Shown here: positions 1-6,674 of the stretch, piece by piece
Numbering within the stretch: position 1 is the first letter of the stretch
Layout of the letters: each line of letters starts with the position of its first letter
Source of the DNA: Lysinibacillus sp.
GTDB lineage: Bacteria > Bacillota > Bacilli > Bacillales_A > Planococcaceae
Direction of reading: 5' to 3'
DNA: 6,855 nucleotides
Assembly (NCBI GenBank): GCA_012735355.1
Contig: JAAYHP010000380.1
Span: 1-6,855 of the forward strand
Notes under the pieces: model-generated
What the model saw: the letters and a program-made list of their open reading frames with translations, nothing else
Databases searched by the model: none
What the model was told of the DNA's origin: nothing
Made by a program: the position numbers and the translations under genes

Positions 1-713
1 ATTTCCAACCGGATGCTGTTGTTATTGTAACGACGATTCGTGCATTAAAAATGCATGGCGGAGTAGAGAAAAACAATTTAGCTACAGAAAATGTAAAAGC
101 GTTACTTGCAGGAATTCCAAACTTAGAACGTCATATTGAAACGGTTCGCAATTTTGGGATTGAACCAGTGGTAGCTGTTAATCGCTTCATTACCGATTCG
201 GATGATGAGATCAATGCACTGTTAAACTGGGCAAAAACGAACAACATTCGTATTGCAAGAACGAATGTATGGGAAGAAGGCGGAAAAGGTGGTATTGACC
301 TTGCAAACGAAGTGCTTGAAGTATTAAATGAGCCGAACCAATTTGCACCGCTTTATGAATTATCGGATTCTGTGGAACAAAAGATTACTACTATCGTTCA
401 AAAAGTATATGGTGGTAGCGGTGTGCAATTTACTGATCAAGCGAAAAAGCAGTTAAAACAAATTGAAGAAAACGGTTGGGACAATCTGCCGATTTGTATG
501 GCAAAAACTCAATATTCATTGTCTGACGATCCGAAGTTATTAGGTCGTCCAGAAGGATTTACAATTACGGTAAGGGAAATTATTCCGAAATTAGGTGCTG
601 GCTTTTTAGTATGTTTAACAGGGGACATTATGACGATGCCTGGTTTACCTAAGGTACCATCTGCATTACGCATGGATATTGATGAAAATGGAAATGCTAT
701 AGGGTTATTCTAA
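1..713 (+). CDS. fhs: Formate-tetrahydrofolate ligase, C-terminal part (5' truncated by window edge)
   Basis: This cytoplasmic enzyme of one-carbon metabolism joins formate to tetrahydrofolate using ATP, giving 10-formyl-tetrahydrofolate for purine and formyl-methionine synthesis. The reading frame is open from base 3, giving 236 visible residues that begin FQPDAVVIVTTIRALKMHGG, a strongly conserved stretch of this family. The methionine at 51 is therefore internal and is not a start. Further family landmarks are EEGGKGGIDLA at about residues 92-102 and GAGFLVCLTGDIMTMPGLPK at about 199-218, close to the C-terminus. The family is usually near 555-560 residues, so roughly the last 40% is present and the natural C-terminus is intact. 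The gene ends in TAA and is followed by its own terminator, so it is not part of the ribose operon. I see no frameshift or stop in the visible part. Confidence 0.96.
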   Translation, partial: FQPDAVVIVTTIRALKMHGGVEKNNLATENVKALLAGIPNLERHIETVRNFGIEPVVAVNRFITDSDDEINALLNWAKTNNIRIARTNVWEEGGKGGIDLANEVLEVLNEPNQFAPLYELSDSVEQKITTIVQKVYGGSGVQFTDQAKKQLKQIEENGWDNLPICMAKTQYSLSDDPKLLGRPEGFTITVREIIPKLGAGFLVCLTGDIMTMPGLPKVPSALRMDIDENGNAIGLF

Positions 714-729
714 TATTCGAAATAAACTT

Positions 730-768
730 AATTCGCTATACTCTTTTTTAGAGTATAGCGAATTTTTT
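730..768 (+). terminator. Rho-independent terminator of fhs
   Basis: A perfect 14-bp inverted repeat (730-743 pairing with 751-764, arm AATTCGCTATACTC) surrounds a 7-nt T-rich loop. It runs directly into a T tract (763-768, TTTTTT, then GTTT). It starts 17 nt after the fhs stop codon. The stem should also form from the opposite strand, but no opposing gene is nearby, so it most likely serves only fhs and isolates it from the ribose operon. Confidence 0.93.
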
Positions 769-886
769 GTTTAAATCTTGCATATATAATATAAATTTTG
801 GAAAATATATAGATATTTTGTGAATTAGGTTGAATTAGTATAGCCTAATGAATAAAAAAAGTGACATACTATAAAAAACATTTTAG
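769..886. other. AT-rich region upstream of the rbs promoter, no gene seen
   Basis: This stretch lies between the fhs terminator and the rbs -35 element. It is very AT-rich, with A and T runs that could serve as an UP-like or curved region. It holds a weak inverted repeat (ATTAGG at 824-829, CCTAAT at 844-849, 14-nt loop) and a short direct repeat of TGAATTAG at 821-828 and 831-838. No coding sequence, tRNA or recognisable riboswitch is visible. Confidence 0.55.
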
Positions 887-915
887 TTCACAAATACGAA
901 AACACAATGTATAAT
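887..915 (+). promoter_or_regulatory. Sigma-A-type promoter of the rbs operon
   Basis: The -35 element is TTCACA (887-892, one mismatch to TTGACA). It is followed by exactly 17 bases and a perfect -10 TATAAT (910-915). The predicted transcription start is near 921-923, which falls inside the first operator. This gives a leader of about 60 nt before rbsR. It is the only good promoter found between the fhs terminator and rbsR, and gene packing implies that it drives all six rbs genes. Confidence 0.85.
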
Positions 916-916
916 A

Positions 917-930
917 TGTAACCGATTACA
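917..930 (+). promoter_or_regulatory. Operator O1, LacI-family / cre-like site on the transcription start
   Basis: TGTAACCGATTACA is an imperfect palindrome with the central CG typical of LacI-family operators. It begins one base after the -10 box, so a bound protein would block RNA polymerase. With the preceding A (916) it fits the CcpA cre consensus WTGNAANCGNWNNCW at every position. It is probably read by RbsR, encoded next door, and may also be read by CcpA. The binding protein is inferred, not shown. Confidence 0.8.
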
Positions 931-943
931 CATTATAGTGAAA

Positions 944-963
944 ATGTGTAACCGGTTACACAT
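944..963 (+). promoter_or_regulatory. Operator O2, perfect 20-bp palindrome, probable RbsR site
   Basis: ATGTGTAACCGGTTACACAT is its own reverse complement over all 20 bases. It lies in the leader between the predicted transcription start and the rbsR ribosome-binding site. Its core TGTAACCGGTTACA differs from O1 at one base, and the two centres are 30 bp apart. It misses the cre consensus only at the outermost W, so RbsR is the more likely main ligand. Repression here would add a roadblock to the block at O1. Confidence 0.82.
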
Positions 964-974
964 AATGGGTAGTT

Positions 975-980
975 GGTGAT
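975..980 (+). promoter_or_regulatory. Ribosome-binding site deciding the rbsR start
   Basis: GGTGAT is the 3' part of the Bacillus AAGGAGGTGAT consensus, with 8 nt between its GG and the ATG at 985. It overlaps the alternative in-frame codons TTG 973 and GTG 976, which therefore cannot be served by it. That supports ATG 985 as the start. It is weaker than the sites of the downstream genes. Confidence 0.7.
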
Positions 981-984
981 AATA

Positions 985-1965
985 ATGGCGACGATTCATG
1001 ATGTAGCGAAACGTGCAAATGTTTCTGTTGCAACAGTTTCTAGGTATTTAAATGAAAGCGGTTATGTTGGGGGAAAATCTCGGAAAGCTATAGAAAAAGC
1101 GATTCGTGAATTAAATTACGTTCCAAATAATGTAGCAAGGACTTTATCAACGAAGCAATCCAATTTAATTGGATTAATCATCCCTGATATTAAAAACCCT
1201 TTCTTTCCAGAACTAGCCCGTGCAGTAGAAGATACTGCTTATAAATATGGTTATACCGTTATACTATGCAATTCAGACGAGAATGCTAAGAAGGAACAAC
1301 ATTATTTGCAAGCGCTCACACTAAAATATGTTGCGGGAGTCATTTTGACTTCGACGCACGAAGGATATAAAAGACACGTAGACATACCTATTGTTGCACT
1401 AGACCGGGTAATCGATGAAGAGATTCCAGCGGTCATGACAAATAATGTATTAGGCGCAGAACTTGCAACGAATCATTTAATTCAGTTTGGTGCGACAGAA
1501 CTCCTTTGCTTAAAAGGACCAAAACAACTGATTTCATCTGAGGAAAGGTTAAAAGGTTTTTTAAAGGCAATTGAGGGAAAAAATATTAAAACTCACATTA
1601 TCGAAAGTCCTTATGAATTTGAACAGGCGAAAAAAATTACGATTGAATACTTACAAAAGCATCCTTCTATTGATGGCATATTTGCCAGCAGTGATGTTTC
1701 AGCGATAGGGGTATTAAATGCTTGTAATAAACTTGGCATTAAAGTACCAGAAGAATTACAAATTGTCGGCTTTGACGGAATTGAAATTAGTGAATTTTTT
1801 ACGCCTAGTTTAACGACAATTGCACAAAATATATACGAATTAGGAGAAACGGCAACAGAACTGTTAATTCAACAAATTGAAGGAAAACTTTTGAACAATC
1901 AAAACATTTGTATTGATCCGGAATTAATTGTTCGAGAAACGACTCGAAAGGAGCAAAAAGGATGA
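985..1965 (+). CDS. rbsR: Ribose operon repressor, LacI family
   Basis: Transcriptional repressor of ribose uptake and phosphorylation genes. From ATG 985 it has 326 residues, the length I recall for B. subtilis RbsR. The N-terminus MATIHDVAKRANVSVATVSR is the LacI-family helix-turn-helix (about residues 2-23). The hinge helix lies around 48-56 (NNVARTLST). The ligand domain, which resembles periplasmic sugar-binding proteins, starts at about 60 with LIGLIIPDIKNPFFPELARA. Probable sugar contacts by analogy with RbsB are N71, F73 and F74, D140-R141, R188, D237, D264 and Q281. An upstream in-frame TTG (973) would add four residues but lies within the ribosome-binding site. It is the first gene of the operon and sits just behind two operators, so autoregulation is expected. 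Its end overlaps rbsK by four bases (ATGA). Assignment to ribose rests on the neighbours as well as on sequence. Confidence 0.93.
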   Translation: MATIHDVAKRANVSVATVSRYLNESGYVGGKSRKAIEKAIRELNYVPNNVARTLSTKQSNLIGLIIPDIKNPFFPELARAVEDTAYKYGYTVILCNSDENAKKEQHYLQALTLKYVAGVILTSTHEGYKRHVDIPIVALDRVIDEEIPAVMTNNVLGAELATNHLIQFGATELLCLKGPKQLISSEERLKGFLKAIEGKNIKTHIIESPYEFEQAKKITIEYLQKHPSIDGIFASSDVSAIGVLNACNKLGIKVPEELQIVGFDGIEISEFFTPSLTTIAQNIYELGETATELLIQQIEGKLLNNQNICIDPELIVRETTRKEQKG

Positions 1966-2837
1966 TAACAGTCATAGGAAGCATAAATATGGATGTGGTA
2001 GTTGATACCGATATATTTCCGAGACAGGGTGAAACGGTGCAAGGAAAATCATTTACGACAATCCCTGGTGGAAAGGGTGCTAACCAAGCTGTTGCTGTTG
2101 CAAGGCTCGGAAGTCCAATACGAATGATTGGCGCGGTGGGAAATGATAGCTTCGGTAAAGAATTATACGATCACTTAGCCAATGAAAAGATAGACGTATC
2201 CGGCATTGTTAAAATGAATAACTCAACAGGTATCGCAAATATTTTGTTACATAATCAAGATAATCGCATCATTTTCGTACCTGGTGCAAATTTCGATTTG
2301 AATGTAGAAATCATTGATGCAAATATTCAACTAATTCGCGAAAGCAAGATTGTAATATTACAAATGGAAATTCCTGTACCAACGATTGAGCATATTTTAT
2401 CCATTTGTGAAAAACACTCTATACCAGTGTTATTAAATCCAGCTCCTGCAGCAAACTTCCGTAAAGAATGGATGGATAAAATCACCTACTTAACGCCAAA
2501 TGAAACGGAATGTGAAGTGATTTTTGGTGAAGACTGGGAAACGGTATTAAAGCAGTATCCAAATAAAATCATCGTGACTTTAGGCGATGAAGGGGCAGCT
2601 TATATTAATGGCACGGAAATTATACGCGTACCTAGTTTCAAAACGACTGCTGTTGATACAACTGGAGCGGGTGACACTTTTAATGGAGCCTTTGCCCATG
2701 CAATTTATTCTGGAAAAACGAGCGATGATGCAGTAAAGTTCGCAAATATTGCAGCATCTTTATCTGTTGAAAAGTTTGGTGCCCAAGGTGGAATGCCAAC
2801 TGAAGAAGAAGTGTACGCTCGATTAGGAGGGCATTAA
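1962..2837 (+). CDS. rbsK: Ribokinase (PfkB family)
   Basis: Cytoplasmic kinase that phosphorylates D-ribose with ATP to D-ribose 5-phosphate, feeding the pentose phosphate pathway and nucleotide synthesis. It has 291 residues, close to the usual 290-310. The N-terminal strand ITVIGSINMD carries the sugar-binding Asp11. GGKGANQ (36-42) is the first PfkB signature, and QMEIP (134-138), NPAPA (159-163) and TPNETE (178-183) are ribokinase landmarks. DTTGAGDTFNGAF (232-244) is the second signature with the anion hole and the catalytic base D238. KFGAQGGMP near the C-terminus is also typical. The start is set by AAAGGAG (1947-1953) 8 nt upstream. The ATG shares bases with the rbsR stop (ATGA), implying translational coupling. 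All key residues are present. Adenosine kinase or other PfkB members are unlikely given the rbs context. Confidence 0.96.
   Translation: MITVIGSINMDVVVDTDIFPRQGETVQGKSFTTIPGGKGANQAVAVARLGSPIRMIGAVGNDSFGKELYDHLANEKIDVSGIVKMNNSTGIANILLHNQDNRIIFVPGANFDLNVEIIDANIQLIRESKIVILQMEIPVPTIEHILSICEKHSIPVLLNPAPAANFRKEWMDKITYLTPNETECEVIFGEDWETVLKQYPNKIIVTLGDEGAAYINGTEIIRVPSFKTTAVDTTGAGDTFNGAFAHAIYSGKTSDDAVKFANIAASLSVEKFGAQGGMPTEEEVYARLGGH
2825..2830 (+). promoter_or_regulatory. Ribosome-binding site supporting the TTG start of rbsD
   Basis: A full AGGAGG lies within the last codons of rbsK, 8 nt before the TTG at 2839. The protein read from this [15 protein letters not shown], matches the expected RbsD N-terminus exactly, so the rare start codon is real. 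Confidence 0.85.
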
Positions 2838-2838
2838 A

Positions 2839-3228
2839 TTGAAAAAACATGGAATTTTAAATCGTGAATTAGCTGGTCGCTTTGCTAAATTAGGGCATAC
2901 TGACAAAATCGTTATTGCCGACTGTGGGCTACCTATTCCAGAAGGTGTGCCTTGCATCGATTTATCTTATAAACTTGGTGAACCGGATTTTCTAACGATA
3001 TTAGACGTTGTACTGGACGATTTAATCGTGGAAAAGACAGTTTTAGCAGAGGAAATTAAAACAAAGAACGAATCATTATTTGAAGAATTAAATGAAAAGC
3101 TAACGAACATTTCCTTTGTTTCCCACGAAGAATTCAAACAAATGACGAAAGAGGCAAAATTCATTATTCGTACTGGTGAAACGACACCTTTTGCCAATGT
3201 TATTTTACAGTCCGGTGTAATTTTTTAA
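2839..3228 (+). CDS. rbsD: D-ribose pyranase
   Basis: Interconverts the beta-pyranose and furanose forms of D-ribose. Import delivers mainly pyranose while ribokinase uses furanose. The protein has 129 residues, the usual size of 130-140, and family members form ring-like oligomers. MKKHGILN at the N-terminus, LGHTD with catalytic H20, and IADCGLPIP with D28 are family hallmarks. SHEEFK (95-100, H96), K104, RTGE (111-114) and the C-terminal [11 protein letters not shown] complete the active site. The binding motif is normally PYAN but here reads PFAN (117-120), with Phe118 in place of Tyr. The start is TTG with a strong AGGAGG 8 nt upstream, one base after the rbsK stop. The - strand open frame in this region is a shadow. 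FucU/RbsD-type fucose mutarotases are related, but the neighbours favour ribose. Confidence 0.95.
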   Translation: MKKHGILNRELAGRFAKLGHTDKIVIADCGLPIPEGVPCIDLSYKLGEPDFLTILDVVLDDLIVEKTVLAEEIKTKNESLFEELNEKLTNISFVSHEEFKQMTKEAKFIIRTGETTPFANVILQSGVIF

Positions 3229-3244
3229 TAAAGTAGGTGATGAA

Positions 3245-4735
3245 ATGATACAAATGTCAGGCATAAAAAAGGCATTTAACGGCAATGTGGTGCTGAACGA
3301 TGTACAATTTACCCTTGAAAAAGGGGAAATTCATGCATTAATGGGTGAGAATGGTGCAGGGAAATCGACGTTAATGAAAATTTTAAGCGGTATTTATTCA
3401 AAAGATGCAGGCGAAATCAAAGTAGATGGTGAACCTGTTCACTTTAAATCTCCAAAAGATGCTGAAAAATACGGGATCGTCGTTATCCACCAAGAATTAA
3501 ATATTTTGCCTGATTTAACGGTTGCGGAGAATTTATTTTTAGGAAAAGAGAAAACTTACGGAAAATTAGGAATTTTAAAGACTCGTGAAATGGAGAAAGA
3601 GGCAAAAGAGCTTCTTTCAAAACTAGGTCTTGACGTACATCCGAAAACGAGAGCTGGGGACCTTTCAGTTGGAAAACAGCAGATCATTGAGATTGCGAAA
3701 GCCATTACGAGCGATGCGAAATATATCGTAATGGATGAACCGACAGCCGCATTAACGGACAGAGAAATTCAAACGTTATTTGAAACGATTCGCGAATTAA
3801 AAGAAAAAGGAATTTCTTTCGTTTATATTTCTCACCGTATGGAGGAGATTTTCGCGATTTGTGACCGCATTACGATTTTACGAGATGGTCAATATGTTGG
3901 AGTGCGAAATATTCCAGAAACTACTTTCGATGAAATTGTCGCTATGATGGTAGGTAGGGAATTGGGCGAACGTTTCCCTGAACGAAAATGCGAAATCGGC
4001 GATGTGAAACTAGAAGTTCGGAATTTATCTGTTAAAGGAATATTTGAAAACATCTCTTTCCAAGTTCGGAAAGGTGAAGTAGTCGGTATGGCAGGATTAA
4101 TGGGAGCTGGAAGAACTGAAGTGGGCGAAACGATTTTTGGCTACCGAAAAGCTCACAGTGGGGAAATTTTCCTAGACGGACAAAAAGTAACGATTAAGTC
4201 GCCAATTGATGCAATGAAACATAAGATTGGCTATGTTACAGAGGACCGAAAAACGAAAGGGCTAATACTGAATTTTTCCATCCAAGATAATGTATCGTTA
4301 GCAAATCTGAAAAAAGTTTCATCATCAGGCATTGTGAAAAAAGAGAAAGAAGAAGCTTTAGTAAATCAATATATTGAACAATTAAAAATTCGAACGTCCA
4401 GTCCAAAACAGGCTGCTAAATCCTTAAGTGGTGGAAATCAGCAAAAGGTTGTATTAGCAAAATGGCTTGGAACGGATCCAGAAATTTTAATTTTAGATGA
4501 ACCCACACGGGGAGTTGACATCGGTGCTAGAAAGGAAATTTATCATATTATCAATAATCTAGCACAAGAAGGGGTTGCGATTTTAATGATTTCATCGGAA
4601 TTACCAGAAGTCATTGGAATGGCAGACCGAGTGATTGTAATGCAAGAAGGAAAATTAACGGGCGAAGTGCAGAAAGAAGAAATGACACAAGAACGTATTA
4701 TGCACTACGCAACTGGAGGTGAACAAGTTGTCTAA
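3245..4735 (+). CDS. rbsA: Ribose ABC transporter, duplicated ATP-binding subunit
   Basis: Cytoplasmic energy-coupling subunit of the ribose importer, with two ABC domains in one 496-residue chain, the usual size for this family (about 490-510). Domain 1 has Walker [10 protein letters not shown] (34-42, K40), Q-loop Q83, signature LSVGKQQ (140-146), Walker [10 protein letters not shown] (160-168, E165) and switch H197. Domain 2 begins near 255. Its Walker A is degenerate, GLMGAGRTE (284-292), with Arg290 replacing the lysine. It keeps a canonical signature LSGGNQQK (394-401) and Walker [13 protein letters not shown] (414-425), while Ser451 stands where the switch histidine would be. Such asymmetry is normal for this family and suggests that one ATP site does most of the hydrolysis. 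ATG 3245 has AGGTGAT at 3235-3241 with 7 nt from its AGG, and the gap after rbsD is 16 nt. The 3' end overlaps rbsC. Confidence 0.96.
   Translation: MIQMSGIKKAFNGNVVLNDVQFTLEKGEIHALMGENGAGKSTLMKILSGIYSKDAGEIKVDGEPVHFKSPKDAEKYGIVVIHQELNILPDLTVAENLFLGKEKTYGKLGILKTREMEKEAKELLSKLGLDVHPKTRAGDLSVGKQQIIEIAKAITSDAKYIVMDEPTAALTDREIQTLFETIRELKEKGISFVYISHRMEEIFAICDRITILRDGQYVGVRNIPETTFDEIVAMMVGRELGERFPERKCEIGDVKLEVRNLSVKGIFENISFQVRKGEVVGMAGLMGAGRTEVGETIFGYRKAHSGEIFLDGQKVTIKSPIDAMKHKIGYVTEDRKTKGLILNFSIQDNVSLANLKKVSSSGIVKKEKEEALVNQYIEQLKIRTSSPKQAAKSLSGGNQQKVVLAKWLGTDPEILILDEPTRGVDIGARKEIYHIINNLAQEGVAILMISSELPEVIGMADRVIVMQEGKLTGEVQKEEMTQERIMHYATGGEQVV
4715..4722 (+). promoter_or_regulatory. Ribosome-binding site deciding the TTG start of rbsC
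   Basis: GGAGGTGA is an almost complete anti-16S match inside the last codons of rbsA. It lies 8 nt (counted from GGAGG) before TTG 4728. The alternative in-frame GTG at 4719 is part of this site, so ribosomes bound here cannot start there. Confidence 0.82.
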
Positions 4736-5666
4736 CTCGTCAAAAGATTGGTTATCGAAATTAGGTCCCCTTATCGGGTTAATTCTATTAATAATTATCG
4801 TAAGTGTTATGAATCCAAGCTTTTTATCGATCACAAATATTTTTAACGTATTACGACAAGTATCGATTAGTGCAATTATTGCATTCGGTATGACATTTGT
4901 TATTTTAACAGGCGGAATTGACTTATCTGTTGGTTCTACCCTTGCTTTAACCGGGGCTGTTGCAGCAAGTTTATTAGCTGGTGGTGTCGACCCATTCCTT
5001 TCTATGGGAGTTGCTTTAATTCTTGGGTTGATTTTAGGTGCCATTAATGGGGTTATTATTACGAAAGGAAAAGTAGCTCCATTTATTGCCACTTTAGCGA
5101 CAATGACTGTTTACCGAGGATTAACTTTAGTATATACAGATGGGAAACCGATTTCAGGTTTAGGCGATCATTTATCTTTCCAAATGTTTGGTAAAGGTTA
5201 TTTCTTTGGAATTCCTATTCCAGTCATCACAACAATTATCGCCTTTGTGATTTTATATTTTATTCTTCATAAAACCACATATGGTCGCCGAGTGTATGCA
5301 GTTGGTGGAAATGAAGAAGCTGCCAAATTGTCTGGTATCAATGCCGACCGGATAAAAATTGGCGTTTATGCAATTTCCGGCTTTATGGCTGCCTTGTCAG
5401 CATTAATTTTAACTTCTCGATTAAACTCTGCCCAACCAACAGCTGGTCAAGCCTATGAACTTGACGCTATTGCTGCCGTCGTTTTAGGTGGAACTAGCTT
5501 AAATGGTGGGAAAGGTTGGATTTTTGGAACGTTAGTAGGTGCATTAATTATCGGTGTACTTAATAACGGGATGAATTTAATTGGCGTTTCCTCTTTCTGG
5601 CAACAAGTCGTGAAAGGGATCGTAATATTACTAGCAGTATTGCTAGACAGAAAAAAATCAGAATAG
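4728..5666 (+). CDS. rbsC: Ribose ABC transporter, permease subunit
   Basis: Integral membrane channel subunit, which works as a dimer with RbsA and receives ribose from RbsB. From TTG 4728 it has 312 residues (B. subtilis and E. coli RbsC are about 320). Hydrophobic segments appear at about residues 13-28, 46-61, 71-86, 91-112, 117-136, 163-181, 211-229, 245-275 and 293-306, in keeping with the 8-10 helices of this family. Conserved family stretches are GGIDLSVGS (62-70), [14 protein letters not shown] (191-204, the cytoplasmic coupling loop to RbsA) and [13 protein letters not shown] (251-263). The C-terminus ends in a charged DRKKSE tail. A GTG at 4719 would add three residues but lies within the ribosome-binding site. 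The TTG start overlaps rbsA by 8 nt, so the two transporter subunits are probably translationally coupled. The long - strand frames here are shadows. Confidence 0.94.
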   Translation: MSNSSKDWLSKLGPLIGLILLIIIVSVMNPSFLSITNIFNVLRQVSISAIIAFGMTFVILTGGIDLSVGSTLALTGAVAASLLAGGVDPFLSMGVALILGLILGAINGVIITKGKVAPFIATLATMTVYRGLTLVYTDGKPISGLGDHLSFQMFGKGYFFGIPIPVITTIIAFVILYFILHKTTYGRRVYAVGGNEEAAKLSGINADRIKIGVYAISGFMAALSALILTSRLNSAQPTAGQAYELDAIAAVVLGGTSLNGGKGWIFGTLVGALIIGVLNNGMNLIGVSSFWQQVVKGIVILLAVLLDRKKSE

Positions 5667-5669
5667 GAG
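5664..5669 (+). promoter_or_regulatory. Ribosome-binding site deciding the rbsB start
   Basis: TAGGAG overlaps the rbsC stop codon (TAG) and lies 9 nt before ATG 5679. An in-frame TTG at 5670 directly abuts the site with no spacing, so it is not a plausible start. A further ATG at 5688 would be 18 nt away. Confidence 0.78.
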
Positions 5670-5678
5670 TTGGAAAAA

Positions 5679-6614
5679 ATGAAAAAAATGAAACATTTAT
5701 TTCTAGTTGTAATTGCAATGCTAGTATTAGCAGCATGTTCAATGAATTCTCCTGCAACTGAAGATTCAGAAGGAACTGGAGATTCAAATGAAGGTGCAAA
5801 AGAAGGCACAATGAAAATTGGATTCTCAATTTCTACATTGAATAATCCATTCTTCGTAACTTTAAGTGATGGTGCAAAAGCAGTAAGTGAAGAAAAAGGT
5901 ATTGAGCTTGTAATTATTGATGCTCAAGATGATGCTTCTAAACAAGCATCTGACGTAGAAGACTTAATTCAACAAGGTATTGATTTATTATTAATTAACC
6001 CAGTTGACTCTTCAGCTGTTGGTTCTGCAGTAGAATCTGCAAATGCTTCTGGTATTCCTGTAATTACAGTTGACCGTTCTGCAGATAGCGGAGAAGTTGT
6101 TTCTCATATCGCTTCTGACAACGTTGCTGGTGGTAAATTAGCTGGTGAATATTTACTTGAACTTGCTGGTGAAGGTGCAGTAGTTGCAATGTTAGAAGGA
6201 GTTCCTGGTTCATCTGCTGCTCGTGACCGCGGTGCTGGTTTCTTAGAAGCAGTTGAAGGTAAAGTAGATTTAGTTTCAAGTCAAACAGCGAACTTCAATC
6301 GTAGTGAAGGTTTAACAGTTATGGAAAACATGCTTCAAGCACACCCTAACATTGAAGCTGTATTCGCACAAAACGATGAAATGGCTCTAGGTGCAATTGA
6401 AGCAATTGCAGCTGCAGGTAAAGACATCATTGTAATCGGATTCGACGCAACTGATGATGCTGTTGCAAAAATTGAAGCTGGAGAAATGGAAGCAAGTGTT
6501 GCTCAAAAACCAGAAGAAATTGGTAGAACAGCGGTTGAAACTGCATTCAAACATTTAAATGGTGAATCAGTTGAAGACTTTGTACCAGTAGAATTAGAAT
6601 TAGTGAAACAATAA
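5679..6614 (+). CDS. rbsB: Ribose-binding lipoprotein of the ABC importer
   Basis: Extracellular ribose receptor anchored to the outer face of the membrane, delivering sugar to RbsC. From ATG 5679 it has 311 residues. The signal peptide is MKKMKHLFLVVIAMLVLAAC, with lipobox LAAC and the lipid-modified Cys20. An acidic, Ser/Gly/Glu-rich tether (about 21-43) precedes the sugar-binding fold. Residues aligned with the E. coli ribose contacts are all present: N56, F58 and F59 (NNPFF), D132-R133, R184, F206, N232, D256 and Q276. This strongly supports ribose as the substrate. It follows rbsC by 12 nt and is the last gene before the terminator. Its codon use leans more to GGT, GTT and GCA than the genes upstream, in keeping with higher expression than the membrane subunits. 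Closest alternatives are other pentose or galactose-type binding proteins, unlikely given the contacts. Confidence 0.96.
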   Translation: MKKMKHLFLVVIAMLVLAACSMNSPATEDSEGTGDSNEGAKEGTMKIGFSISTLNNPFFVTLSDGAKAVSEEKGIELVIIDAQDDASKQASDVEDLIQQGIDLLLINPVDSSAVGSAVESANASGIPVITVDRSADSGEVVSHIASDNVAGGKLAGEYLLELAGEGAVVAMLEGVPGSSAARDRGAGFLEAVEGKVDLVSSQTANFNRSEGLTVMENMLQAHPNIEAVFAQNDEMALGAIEAIAAAGKDIIVIGFDATDDAVAKIEAGEMEASVAQKPEEIGRTAVETAFKHLNGESVEDFVPVELELVKQ

Positions 6615-6622
6615 TTAATACG

Positions 6623-6670
6623 AAAGGTAGAACGTGGCAGCGATAAGCTTGTCCAATGTTCTACCTTTTT
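6623..6670 (+). terminator. Rho-independent terminator of the rbs operon
   Basis: An 11-bp perfect stem (AAAGGTAGAAC at 6623-6633 with GTTCTACCTTT at 6658-6668) starts 8 nt after the rbsB stop and leads into TTTTT and further T-rich sequence. The loop is large at 24 nt and may fold partly on itself (AGC 6639-6641 with GCT 6647-6649). From the - strand the stem is followed only by TTTCGTATTAATT, a poor T tract, so it may act weakly for the converging gene. Confidence 0.87.
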
Positions 6671-6674
6671 CTAT

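Noticed and set aside
824..849. Inverted repeat ATTAGG/CCTAAT as a regulator site or riboswitch part
   Set aside because: The arms are only 6 bp with a 14-nt loop in very AT-rich DNA, it lies upstream of the predicted transcript, and there is no conserved motif to support it.
830..858. Possible second promoter TTGAAT-17-TAAAAA
   Set aside because: The -10 match is poor, and the AT richness of the region makes such matches common. The TTCACA/TATAAT pair downstream is far better.
934..939. TATAGT as an alternative -10 box between the operators
   Set aside because: No -35-like sequence lies 16-18 bases upstream, where the real -10 box and O1 are found.
973..984. TTG 973 or GTG 976 as the start of rbsR
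   Set aside because: Both codons lie within or against the GGTGAT ribosome-binding site, and the family N-terminus MATIHDVA starts at ATG 985, giving the expected 326 residues.
4091..4123. Degenerate Walker A in the second half of RbsA (GLMGAGRTE) as a disabling mutation
   Set aside because: Loss of the lysine in the second ATP-binding domain is normal for the double-domain sugar ABC ATPases, including RbsA.
4655..5092. Open frame of 145 codons on the - strand over rbsA/rbsC
   Set aside because: It lies opposite well-conserved rbsA and rbsC coding sequence, has no recognisable domain, and is best explained as a shadow. The same holds for - strand frames at 2967-3197, 5453-5829 and 6064-6279.
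5670..5678. TTG 5670 as the start of rbsB
   Set aside because: It abuts the TAGGAG site with no spacing. ATG 5679 has 9-nt spacing and gives a normal lipoprotein signal peptide.
985..6614. The six-gene operon as a novel sugar or defence system
   Set aside because: All six genes match known ribose functions in the standard Bacillus order, with ribose-contact residues intact in RbsB. No mobile element, CRISPR or phage signal is present.
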